64,000 nucleotides of DNA from Heracleum sosnowskyi. Its lineage: Eukaryota > Streptophyta > Magnoliopsida > Apiales > Apiaceae. The stretch covers positions 16,015,001 to 16,079,000 of the forward strand of contig CM061240.1 of NCBI GenBank assembly GCA_030848705.1. The letters are read 5' to 3'. Positions 1-8,887 of this stretch are shown one piece after another; position 1 is the stretch's first letter, and every line of letters starts with the position of its first letter. Position numbers and translations under genes: made by a program. The notes beneath the pieces were generated by a model. It was not told the origin of the DNA, did no database searches, and worked only from the letters and a program-made list of their open reading frames with translations.

Positions 1-1182
1 AGTTTAAACCAACATAATGATACCCTCTCTTTATTTGTAAAAAAAAAAAAAAATCCAACACGCACTTCACAACACTTTTCTAAACCCAGCCATGTTGACC
101 CACTTCCTGCATACAGTTTATGAAAATAAAAACCAAGTCAGTACTCTACAATTCTACAATTCAAGTAAGTAACAAGTACGCCAATCACAAAACAAAAAAA
201 AAATTAAGTCAAAAAACCCCCGTCCCGCTTCCCCCTTCCCCTTTCCCTCTTCCCCCTTTCTCCCACAACAGTTTTATCAACAAAAAACTAAGTGAGAAAA
301 TGCCCGCCTCCCCACACAAAGATACCCATATTGCATATACATACCCTGGTCCCGCTATTACTTTTCAACTTCAATAATTGGTTTCAACAAACCACATCTC
401 AACTTCTCAAAATTTATTTTATTCAAGGTTACTGGAGATAAGACTGATGTTACAACCAAGTATTTTGCATATCTTGTTTTCACATACACCAGGGAAGTAG
501 GCTTCAATATGTAAGCTTACCCAACCCAGTGTCTCAAGAATCTGAGTCACGAGTTGCTACTGGTGCAATAGAACTTACAGTCCCGTCCCCGCTTACAATC
601 TAAGTCGATTGTTTATTGGTTCACACTTACAAAACTAAGTAAATAAAACCCACTTCTCACTTACCCGGTCCCGCTTCCAAGACTACACATATATTCATTT
701 ACATGAATACAACACACCTTTCCCTACCCACCTACTAATACACCAAAATAATACTACTGGCCACCTTCTTTCCCGTGCTACACTCACCCCATTAACAAGT
801 ATATATACACTATGCATACAGGATACCTACCAGGCTTGCTAGTATATTACCTACGTTTCTAATAACTCCCTCTTCCCGCTTCGACCTTCCCGCTTCCAAG
901 ATTCCAACCTGCTTCCAAAAATCCAGCCCCGCCTTCTCCTTATTACGGTACCCGCCTTCAGCATTTAAAAAAAAATAAAAATACAAAAGCATATACACAC
1001 ACTACTTCGAGCCCCAGTATAATAACCCCTCTATCCATACCCGTTCCCTCTTCCAGGAGTGCAACAAGACTCCAGCCTGCCTCCCCACATCATTATTTAG
1101 ACCTCTACAAGTTTTGACATGGACATGGTTTTCCAGTTTATGAATTAACTTTAGTTTTAAACTAAGGACCATTTATCAACCG
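1..1182. other. Gene-free C/T-rich intergenic stretch
   Basis: I see no convincing gene here. The stretch is rich in short C- and T-rich runs on the plus strand, with the phrase TCCCGCTTCC recurring several times near 570-900. The open frames are short, start in low-complexity sequence and match nothing I recognise. It may be decayed retrotransposon sequence belonging to the element whose 3' end lies at 3.3-5.0 kb, but that is a guess. Confidence 0.4.
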
Positions 1183-1525
1183 ATGGTGCAGTATAACTTC
1201 AAGAAGATTATTGGTGTGCCAATTGAGAAAGATTCTGTTGATACTATCCTTTCGCGCACCCAGCGTCAGACACCAACTGTTGTACACAAGGGTTATACTA
1301 TATCGCGTATACGTCAGTTTATACGCGCAAAGTAAAGTATACTCAGACAAATTTTCATGAGAAGCTCTCCACCATCATCGACGACTTCCCTCGTCTTTAT
1401 GTTTTGTACAATATAACTCATTACAAGCTTACCCTTGGACAGATCAATGCTGCTAGAATTCTGATGGGGAAGATTACGAAGGAAAGTTGCTGCTCTTGGT
1501 CGCATGTGTATGGCTAGTAGAACAA
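1183..1525 (+). pseudogene. Broken fragment of a NOG1-like nucleolar GTP-binding protein gene
   Basis: The ATG at 1183 opens a frame reading MVQYNFKKI, then SRTQRQTPTVVHKGY, the conserved N-terminus of plant NOG1, a nucleolar GTPase of 60S ribosome assembly. Near 1320 one base is missing, so the frame stops. The protein continues in the next frame with TQTNFHEKLSTIIDDFPRL, then HYKLTLGQINAAR. Two internal segments of the family sequence are absent: the piece after FPRL and the piece after GKITKE. After the second gap a further frame change is needed to read KVAALGRMC. The GTPase G-motifs and the rest of the protein are missing. There are no introns and no intact frame, so this is a dead, truncated copy, possibly a retrocopy or a fragment carried by a mobile element. 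Family identity is fairly sure; the mechanism is inference. Confidence 0.75.
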
Positions 1526-3336
1526 TACCAGCTTAGGCGTTGCAGTTTTAAAGAGCTCTAATCTCTGAGGCCGTAGGACGCAATGGAGATATGTAAATTG
1601 TAAAAATGCTAGAAGGGACAACAATATGCTAAAATGGAAGGCTGTCTTCCTTTGCTCAGGCGACGACATCACAAGAACAAAAAACCTAGACACCTATATC
1701 TAAAAACCTAGACACCCGTATATACACACGGACACATATAGGTATACCCATGCGCATGTGCTGCTATGCTCGTACACTAACTGCTATGCCCCTGATACTA
1801 TTGGTTGATGCATCATGCATGTGTAAACAACTTGCGTTAGAGGAGCATTATGAGCCTGCTTCTCCAAAGCAAGAACTGGGAACGGCTATAAACAATCGGT
1901 TACATATAAGAGCAGAAACCAATAGAGGAACACAAGCATTCATACAAACAACACAACAGAGCATAAAAACAGCAGTTACCGTATTTCGACAGATACAAAC
2001 ACAAACCTTCACACAAAACTCGACACATGTATATACATACAAACCTTTACATACATACCCGTTTATACAAACAAGGAACCCCAGTTTAACAAAACATACA
2101 TGCGTACGTGTATAAACTCACCCAACAAATATTGTATAACTCCAACCCTAGACACCCATCAACCAGTTCACACACTTAACCACCATAAAACATATATATA
2201 AGCTTATACAGGTACACACCTTCCACCTAGCATGTATACACACGCGTAACTACACACTGATATTACATACTGCGTTTTTTCGGCATTACAAATCAAGAAC
2301 TCAACAGTGACAACCCAGAGTGTACACGTGAACGCTCAACCCAGTCAAAAAACAAGAACCCAGTTCTTTTAAAACATATAAGTCAGCCCTCATTATCACA
2401 TATACACATACAACCACAAATACTCGACAAAAAAAAAGAGAATGATGATGAGAGCAACTTTACAAACCTGTTTTGAATGTCGCAGCTTAAAAAGATGAAC
2501 CTGGAGCCGTTACATTCCTTGCTCCTCGTTGTGATCCTCTTTCTTTGAAGAATGCCGTTTACTTGTTAGATACAAGAACACAGCGCTACACAGTTCTCCA
2601 AATTCCTTTCTCCCTCCCCTCTAGCAGAACTTGTTTATGTGCCTTGAAACAGTATAAAGTAGATGCAAAAGACACTTAACAGCAGATATGCACAAACAGA
2701 CGTAATGTTATATTTAATTATATAAGTACAAATAAACACCTATTTTAAAAACAAAAGCCCATGGTTGGGCTCATACACAGGCCCATCACCTTTTCCTATT
2801 CACAATGTCGAAATGACCATGCACGTACACACAAGTCAGTAAATATATTATGTTATTAACCTAAAAGCTCTTCTAACAACTCCTATGTCCTTTAACAGCG
2901 TTAGCACTAATTCATAGCTTCAGTGTTTTGTCAACCCCTATTCAAAATAGTAAGAGCAGAGATTTTCACAATTCACATTGCATCACAACTGGTGCCAAAC
3001 AGTTAAACCTTAGAAAAGAGAAATACTCCTATCACCTTTTTTCAACTGTCTAATCCCTACTGTATTATTATATTTTTTATTCCCTCCCTTAATAACACAA
3101 ATTCAAACCTGTACCGACATACAGTTCTAACCGGATTCAGCCAAATACTTATACTTTCTTGTCCGTATTTATGTCAGCATACACGATAAATTGCGACGCA
3201 CACGATTTCGATAATTAAATAAAAATACTGACATAATAAATTATGTGCAACATTATTTTTGTGATTCATTAGTTTCAAACACCTTACTAAAATCTCGAAT
3301 TTTATTTTGGAGATTATTGCTACTTACTACCAATGC
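1526..3336. other. Intergenic region without a recognisable gene
   Basis: Composition is A/C-rich on the plus strand, with many CATACA and ACACA words. Open frames here are short and low in complexity. A stretch at about 2494-2670 reads open for roughly 60 codons but matches no family I know. I found no RNA gene, no terminal repeats and no splice-supported exon. Confidence 0.4.
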
Positions 3337-3640
3337 CCGGGGGCAACAATAATTCCTTGATCAAAATTTCAGGGGGCACAAAAAATTTCTTCCTCCCCAG
3401 ACAAGGTTTTGCCCTCCTCCAACTACTATTACAAATTTCAACCAATAATTCCTTGATCAAAATTTCAGGGGGCATAAAAATTCCTTCCTCCCCAGACAAG
3501 GTTTTGCCCTCCTCCAACTACTTTTACAAATTTCAACCAATAATTCCTTGAACAAAATTTCAGGGGGCACAAAAATTTCTTCCTCCCCAGACAAGGTTTT
3601 GCCCTCCTCCAACTACTTATACAAAAATTCCTTCCCAGAA
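3337..3640 (+). repeat. About 95-bp tandem repeat, three copies
   Basis: The phrase ATTCCTTGATCAAAATTTC begins at 3352 and 3448, and in a variant form at 3542, giving periods of 96 and 94 bp. Each unit also carries the words TCCTCCCCAGACAAGG and GCCCTCCTCCAACTACT. The array is followed by a short degenerate partial copy. It lies just upstream of the gypsy-type polypurine tract, so it is probably part of the untranslated 3' region of that retroelement. Confidence 0.85.
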
Positions 3641-3875
3641 AATTTCTCTTCCCTCCTCCAAGCATGTAGAAAATTTTCATGTTGAGATCATTGCTCGCGG
3701 GCACTACCCACCAGCAATGTCCCGGGGGGCAACACGAGCCAAAATAACAAAGGTAGCACAAACAAAAAACAAACACATTTCATTCATTGAAAAGAGTTAC
3801 AGGACAAAGAAGATCAATGAAAGACAAATCCGTCAAGACTTCAGTACAATATCAAATAAAAGTAAGAACACTAAA

Positions 3876-4223
3876 CTAAGCAGAGACATCTTCATCATCG
3901 GTCTCCTCACGGTCTACCTCATCCTTCAGCTCCTGCAACTTCATCAACACAGCTTCACGCTTGGCCATCTCCCAATCTCTCAAGCGATCAATCTTGTTCA
4001 TGTAGAAGCGATGTAGCTGGGTTTTCTCACGGACTAGCTCCTCAATAACGTCACAAGCCCGAACACCAAGAGGCTCATCAATCCAAATGTCATAGTGACA
4101 TTCCCTAGCTGCACAACACTCAAATCTCCGACCAGCATTGTTCCCAGCCCATACGGTCTTCATGACCACTGGCATGTCGCAGTAACAAGTAATTCTCCTA
4201 CCTTCCACGAGGGAGCTTTTCAA
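3876..4223 (-). CDS. Antisense GRF-type zinc-finger ORF in a gypsy-type element
   Basis: This 115-residue frame starts at 4223 on the minus strand. Residues about 13-50 fit the GRF zinc finger seen in many plant proteins: a CYC pair at the start, a central GRRFECC, then a further Cys and WIDEP. The C-terminal half is a charged helix rich in E, K and R, likely a coiled coil (VREKTQLHRFYMNKIDRL and onward). The ORF runs antisense to the adjacent LTR and ends upstream of the polypurine tract at 4411-4424. Some Ty3/gypsy elements of the Tat group are known to carry an extra antisense ORF in this position. Function is unknown; nucleic-acid binding is inferred from the GRF fold. It could also be a captured host fragment. 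No intron is evident. Confidence 0.6.
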   Translation of the reverse strand: MKSSLVEGRRITCYCDMPVVMKTVWAGNNAGRRFECCAARECHYDIWIDEPLGVRACDVIEELVREKTQLHRFYMNKIDRLRDWEMAKREAVLMKLQELKDEVDREETDDEDVSA

Positions 4224-4410
4224 GACCTACACAAAGGAGATAAGAGATAAAAGATTTCAAGAAAGCAAGATAATCAAACACCTGGATACAACACATGTAT
4301 TTATAGGGTCTCACCAGATAGCCGTTGTAAAAGAGCCGTTGAAGTTATTAATCTCAAGAATCCCAGCAATGGTATGCATTTACTCCTCCAACTCACTAAA
4401 GTAAGTCGAA

Positions 4411-4424
4411 GGAGTGGGGGGCAA
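4411..4424 (+). other. Polypurine tract of a gypsy-type element
   Basis: A G-rich purine run (GGAGTGGGGGGCAA) sits immediately before a TGTTAATACC LTR start. This is the usual arrangement of plus-strand priming site and 3' LTR in plant Ty3/gypsy elements, and it sets the element's orientation as plus. Confidence 0.75.
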
Positions 4425-5021
4425 TGTTAATACCCTCCCGGAAGAAGTCTCTTTGCCCGGAAGAAGTCTATTTACCTGCCAGATATGACCATGTCCCGGA
4501 AGAATTCAATGGACAACTTGTCACACCTAAAGTGGACTAAGGAAAATAAGTGAATGCAATACTATCTCTTCCGGACCAAAGACGGTTCCTTCCTCCAGCA
4601 CCTTCCCCCTCTTGGGCAAAAGCTGCTCCCTTCTCCAATACTCTTACATCAAATCACACCTGTCACAAGTAAGGGAGCATTCTTCCGGACCGGGGGACAA
4701 AGGAAGGTAACACTAAACCTTATAAATACTCAAGCAGCCTCACATATGCACGGGTTCTAATTTTTACATTCACTCACACACTCTCATAGTTTCACAAAAA
4801 GCTCTCTAAATTCAGTCACCAGAAGTACATTTTCCGATATTGTTTCTTGTTATTCTCCACCACCAAGTTACTTACTCTCACGCCGGAGGTGCTTGACGGC
4901 CACCACCCCCGGTCAGACATTGTTTTGCAGACTCCCTTTCGACAGCTACACCACATCCCCGACCAAGCATTGTCGGAAGAGGGACAAGTACGGTAGAGTG
5001 GAGCAAGGAGCATTATCACCA
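4425..5021 (+). mobile_element. 3' LTR of a decayed Ty3/gypsy-type retrotransposon
   Basis: The LTR begins TGTTAATACC directly after the polypurine tract and appears to end near ATTATCACCA at 5021. It contains a TATA box and the late phrase ACGCCGGAGGTGCTTGACGG, a kind of U5 sequence I associate with Tat-group plant gypsy LTRs. No matching 5' LTR or pol domain is in the window, so the element is truncated or extends to the left. The right boundary is approximate because the next repeat begins about 40 bp later. Confidence 0.65.
4721..4730 (+). promoter_or_regulatory. TATA box of the gypsy-type LTR
   Basis: TATAAATACT lies in the middle of the LTR, as expected for the U3/R boundary. Transcription from it would leave the window element to the right, since this is the 3' LTR. 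Confidence 0.5.
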
Positions 5022-5941
5022 AGGTAATTGAAATGTTTGTGTTTGGTTTATTAATATATACTAGTTTAAAACCCGTGCGATGCACGGATTGTTAATTATT
5101 ATTTTATTATTTTTTTAGTATTTTATTAATTGTAATTGTGCAAAAAATAAGTAGACATGTTAAAATAGCTAAACACTTTTAATTAATTAAAAATATTCAA
5201 ACATATTTTAAAATAAATAAGTATGGGTTTGTCCGTTATATTTTTGAAAATGAGGGGTTTTAGTAAGAAAAAATAAAAAAATGTAACATGTATTTAGATT
5301 AGAAAGGTAAATGCCCGTGATATTTTTGGAAAATGAGGTTTTAAAATTTAATAATTAAAAGTATTTAAATACGTTTTAAAATAAATAAGTAAATGGTTTC
5401 CTGTGATATTTTTGAAAAAAGAATGGATTTTAGTGAGGCAATTGTAAAAGGCAATTTTCCGTGATATATTTAGAAAAGGAGGAACTTTATTAGAAAAAAT
5501 ATATAATGTGTTTTAGCTGAAAAAGTAATTGGTTATAAATAGATATTTGATTATTTATATTTTAATATTTTTAGTAATTGTATTTGTTAAGAAAAATAAG
5601 TAGACATGTTAAAATAGGTAAACTTTAAAAAAATAATTATAATATTAAAATAGGTTTAAAAATAAATAATTAAATATTTGTCCGTGATATTTTTGGAAAA
5701 AGAGGGGTTTTAGTAAGGAAAAATAGAAAAAACTAACATGTTTTAGTTAAAAAAAGGTAATTGTCGTGATATATTTGAAAATGTAGGGGAATTTGTTTAA
5801 AAAAATAGAAAAAATAATGTATTTTAGGTGAAAAAGGTAATTGATTATAAATATGTAATATTATTATTTAATAATATATTTCTATAAATAAGTAAGGTTA
5901 ATTAAGTAAAAATACGAAATACAGTTAATTAAGAGCAATTA

Positions 5942-6486
5942 TGTTAGATATAATTGCTGACGTTTGTTCATCAGTGTTTAAGTACCAGGTACATATCAGA
6001 GTTTATCTAGAAGCCAGTCAGAGTTTGATAAAGTCTGACTGGGTGAAGAGTTCACATTGAAGCCAGTCAGAGTTTGATAAAGTCTGACGTGGTGATAGTT
6101 GACTTAGCTGTCGGTGCAAAGATAAAGATTCTAGAAGCAATATATTCTGAAGATGGAAAGAAGCAGAATATATTGATACAGCTAAGGAAACGGAATAGAA
6201 GACTGAAGCAATCCTTAATTGATATGAATTGTATAGCTAATTTATAGGAGTATCAATTAGATAAGGATTGTATGTAGCTGTGTACTATAAAAACACAGAT
6301 AGGTTATCCCTAGAAGGGACGCGAACATTGAATATATTATTCTTGTAACCTAGTAGCTCTTTGTGATTCATTAACATCACTAAGAGAGAAACTGTTAATA
6401 TAATTACAGTTTGTTGATTTATAAAAAGTGTTCTTGATTGTTATTCTCATATACATACTTGATTATATTGTGTATTCGGCCTAACA
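5942..6486 (+). repeat. 5' LTR of the Copia element
   Basis: 545 bp from TGTTAG to CTAACA. It contains two copies of the phrase GCCAGTCAGAGTTTGATAA, each followed by AGTCTGAC, as direct repeats near 6013 and 6061, upstream of the TATA box. These duplicated U3 blocks are candidate enhancer elements. Confidence 0.95.
6286..6293 (+). promoter_or_regulatory. TATA box of the 5' LTR
   Basis: TATAAAAA lies about 345 bp into the LTR, in a context (CTATAAAAACAC) typical of Copia promoters. The identical site in the 3' LTR is at 17659-17666. Transcription would start about 30 bp downstream. Confidence 0.7.
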
Positions 6487-6488
6487 AT

Positions 6489-6501
6489 TGGTATCAGAGC
6501 C
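6489..6501 (+). other. Primer binding site (initiator Met tRNA)
   Basis: TGGTATCAGAGCC begins two bases after the 5' LTR. It is complementary to the 3' end of the plant initiator methionine tRNA, the usual primer of Copia reverse transcription. Confidence 0.92.
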
Positions 6502-6549
6502 AAGGCTGTTTAATATATACAGTTTTACGATTCAAACACAGTAATAATC

Positions 6550-8874
6550 ATGTCTGAAGAAAATCAAACTGCTCCCAAGGCTGAACAGGTTAAGCCTAAT
6601 TCTGTGAGTCGATATGAAACAATCAGGGTTCCAATTCTCAGACCAGTAGAGTATCCAATTTGGAAGGTGAAGATGACCATGTTTCTGGAGGCTACAGATC
6701 CAGAATATCTTGACAGAATTTATGATGGTCCTCATAATCCAACCAAACTAGCCCCTGTTGTTGATGGTCAAGAACAAAAGACTGTTCCAAAGGAAAAGAA
6801 AGATATGACTCTTGAGGACATCTCATCAATTGCAAAAGATGCAAAGGTTAGACATCTTCTCCACAGTGCTTTAGATAATGTTATGTCTAACAGAGTAATT
6901 GGCTGTAAAACTGCCAAAGAGATATGGGATGCTTTAGAAGTCAGATGCCATGGAACAGGTGCTATTAAGAAGAACAGAAAGACAATACTCACACAGGAGT
7001 ATGAGCACTTTGATTCAAGACCTAATGAAACCTTGACTGAGACTTATGACAGATTTTGCAAACTATTGAATGATCTGTCTCTGGTTGATAAAGAATATGA
7101 GCTTGAAGAGTCTAATCTCAAGTTTCTGTTATCTCTACCTGAAAAGTGGGATTTAAAGACAACCACAATAAGAGATAATTATGAGCTTGCTGATACAGAT
7201 CTTGATGAAATCTATGGGTTGTTGAAAACTCATGAACTGGAGATAGAACAAAGGAATAGAAGATTGAGTAAAAGGACAAAATCTGTTGCTCTCAAAGTTG
7301 AGGAGAAGCCCATCAAGAAGGAATCATCAAGGAAGAAAGCCAAGGGAAAGGCTTTAGTCATTAAATCTGAAAGTGAGTCATCAAACTCTGATGATGACTC
7401 AAACTCTGATGAAGCTTCTGACTCTGAGGATGATGAAGAACAGATGATGCAAATGGCTGCACTGATGGTGAAGACCTTCAAGAAGATGGGATTCAAGAAC
7501 TTTAAGAAAGGGAAGAGATTCTCAAGGAAAGATTCAAATTCTGAAAGGAAAGGTTTTAGAAAGTCTGATGGAAGGGAGACCAAGTCTGGCAAGAAGGATA
7601 AATCTGAAATCCAGTGCTACAAGTGTAAGGAGATGGGTCACTATGCTCCAGAGTGCAAGAAAGGCAAAACTGAGAAAGCACTCATCTCTAAAGGAAAAGA
7701 CTGGGCAGATACTTCAGACTCTGATGATGGAGTAAATTATGCTCTTTTGGCAACTGTCAGAGATGAGAATGAATCATCTGAAAATAAGGTACCCCTAACT
7801 ACTTATGCTTATGATACTGATAATATATCTGAGTTAAGAGTATATCTGAAAAGCGTACATGTTAGTTATAGGGATCAGACTTTAGAGAATGAGAGAATTA
7901 AATCTGAGAATCTTAGTCTTAAAGATAGAAACAAGTTTCTTGAAGGAGAACTTGAAAATATGAAGCAGATTCAAAAAGAAAGAGATGATGCTGTTTATGT
8001 TGAACAGGAGTTGCTCAAAAGATATAAGCAATTAGAATCTGATCTAGAAAAAGAAAGAAAAATAATCAAGACTTGGACAGACTCTGGAAGAGACACTCAT
8101 CAAGTGTTTCAGACAGATTCTGTAGGTTTAGGCTATTGTGAAAATGATGAACTTAGGTTTAAAGACAAGGTTAAGGTTAAACCACAACTTAAACCTGTGA
8201 AATTTGTTACAGAAGCCAATAAGTTAAAATCTGTTGTAATAAGAGAAGCTGATATGGAATCAGATGAAGCCTGTGAAAGACAGGAAAATATTATAACAGA
8301 AAAACTTATGGAAATAGAAGCTGTTAGAAAACCAGTAAAAGTCTGTGAAAAACAGGTTAATGTTGGTTTAATGACAGGAAAACAGTTCAATCATAAGCTG
8401 AAAGAGGTAAAATCTGCCATGAAACCAAAAGGGTCCAAGAAGAATAGGAATGGAAAGATAGGCATAAATAATAGAAATAATCACTTGCCTACTGCTGGTG
8501 CTCCAAGGAAAATATGTTATAATTGTGGTAGTTCTAATCATCTTGCTAATTACTGCACAAAGAATAAAAATATCAATTCTTTACCTTCTACATCAGGAGA
8601 AAAAAATGATTATGTAAGGGTGAAACCACAGACTTTATGCACACAATGTGGGAGCACTTGGCATTCTATTTATACTTGTAGGAGTTATCATGCTATTTAT
8701 CACAATTACTATGAGCTAAAACCCAATCTAAAGTGGGTTAGAGCAAACTCTGCAAGTGTAAAGTCTGACAATGTTAGTTTAAACTCTGTTGATAGTAATT
8801 CCGCTGCAAAAGCTAACAATGTTAAGAAAGCCAAAGGATCCAAGCAAGTCTGGGTCCTTAAAACTAACACTTAG
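6550..8874 (+). CDS. Copia gag polyprotein
   Basis: 774 residues from the ATG at 6550, about 50 bp after the primer site. Residues 1-240 form the UBN2-type Gag core (the PVEYPIWKVKM and AKEIWDAL segments are typical). A lysine-rich, then Ser/Asp-rich stretch follows at about 250-310. Three CCHC zinc knuckles (C-x2-C-x4-H-x4-C) start at residues 356, 656 and 697. Between the first and second lies a long charged region, about 430-545, likely a coiled coil. The protein is long for a Copia Gag, as usual in Sireviruses. It should form the virus-like particle and bind the element's RNA. The frame is intact. Its TAG stop at 8872 is 13 bp before the pol frame opens, in a different frame. Confidence 0.92.
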   Translation: MSEENQTAPKAEQVKPNSVSRYETIRVPILRPVEYPIWKVKMTMFLEATDPEYLDRIYDGPHNPTKLAPVVDGQEQKTVPKEKKDMTLEDISSIAKDAKVRHLLHSALDNVMSNRVIGCKTAKEIWDALEVRCHGTGAIKKNRKTILTQEYEHFDSRPNETLTETYDRFCKLLNDLSLVDKEYELEESNLKFLLSLPEKWDLKTTTIRDNYELADTDLDEIYGLLKTHELEIEQRNRRLSKRTKSVALKVEEKPIKKESSRKKAKGKALVIKSESESSNSDDDSNSDEASDSEDDEEQMMQMAALMVKTFKKMGFKNFKKGKRFSRKDSNSERKGFRKSDGRETKSGKKDKSEIQCYKCKEMGHYAPECKKGKTEKALISKGKDWADTSDSDDGVNYALLATVRDENESSENKVPLTTYAYDTDNISELRVYLKSVHVSYRDQTLENERIKSENLSLKDRNKFLEGELENMKQIQKERDDAVYVEQELLKRYKQLESDLEKERKIIKTWTDSGRDTHQVFQTDSVGLGYCENDELRFKDKVKVKPQLKPVKFVTEANKLKSVVIREADMESDEACERQENIITEKLMEIEAVRKPVKVCEKQVNVGLMTGKQFNHKLKEVKSAMKPKGSKKNRNGKIGINNRNNHLPTAGAPRKICYNCGSSNHLANYCTKNKNINSLPSTSGEKNDYVRVKPQTLCTQCGSTWHSIYTCRSYHAIYHNYYELKPNLKWVRANSASVKSDNVSLNSVDSNSAAKANNVKKAKGSKQVWVLKTNT

Positions 8875-8887
8875 TGTTTGTTTGTGA

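Noticed and set aside
1750..2115. 121-codon open frame on the plus strand
   Set aside because: Composition is dominated by T, Q and H from ACA/CAT-rich DNA, and there is no domain or homologue that I know.
2494..2670. An open stretch of about 60 codons starting DEPGAVTFLAPRC
   Set aside because: No family match, no start or splice support, and the surroundings are low-complexity; probably chance.
3320..3776. Open frames on both strands over the 95-bp repeat
   Set aside because: They arise from a non-coding tandem repeat and repeat the same peptide by translation of it.
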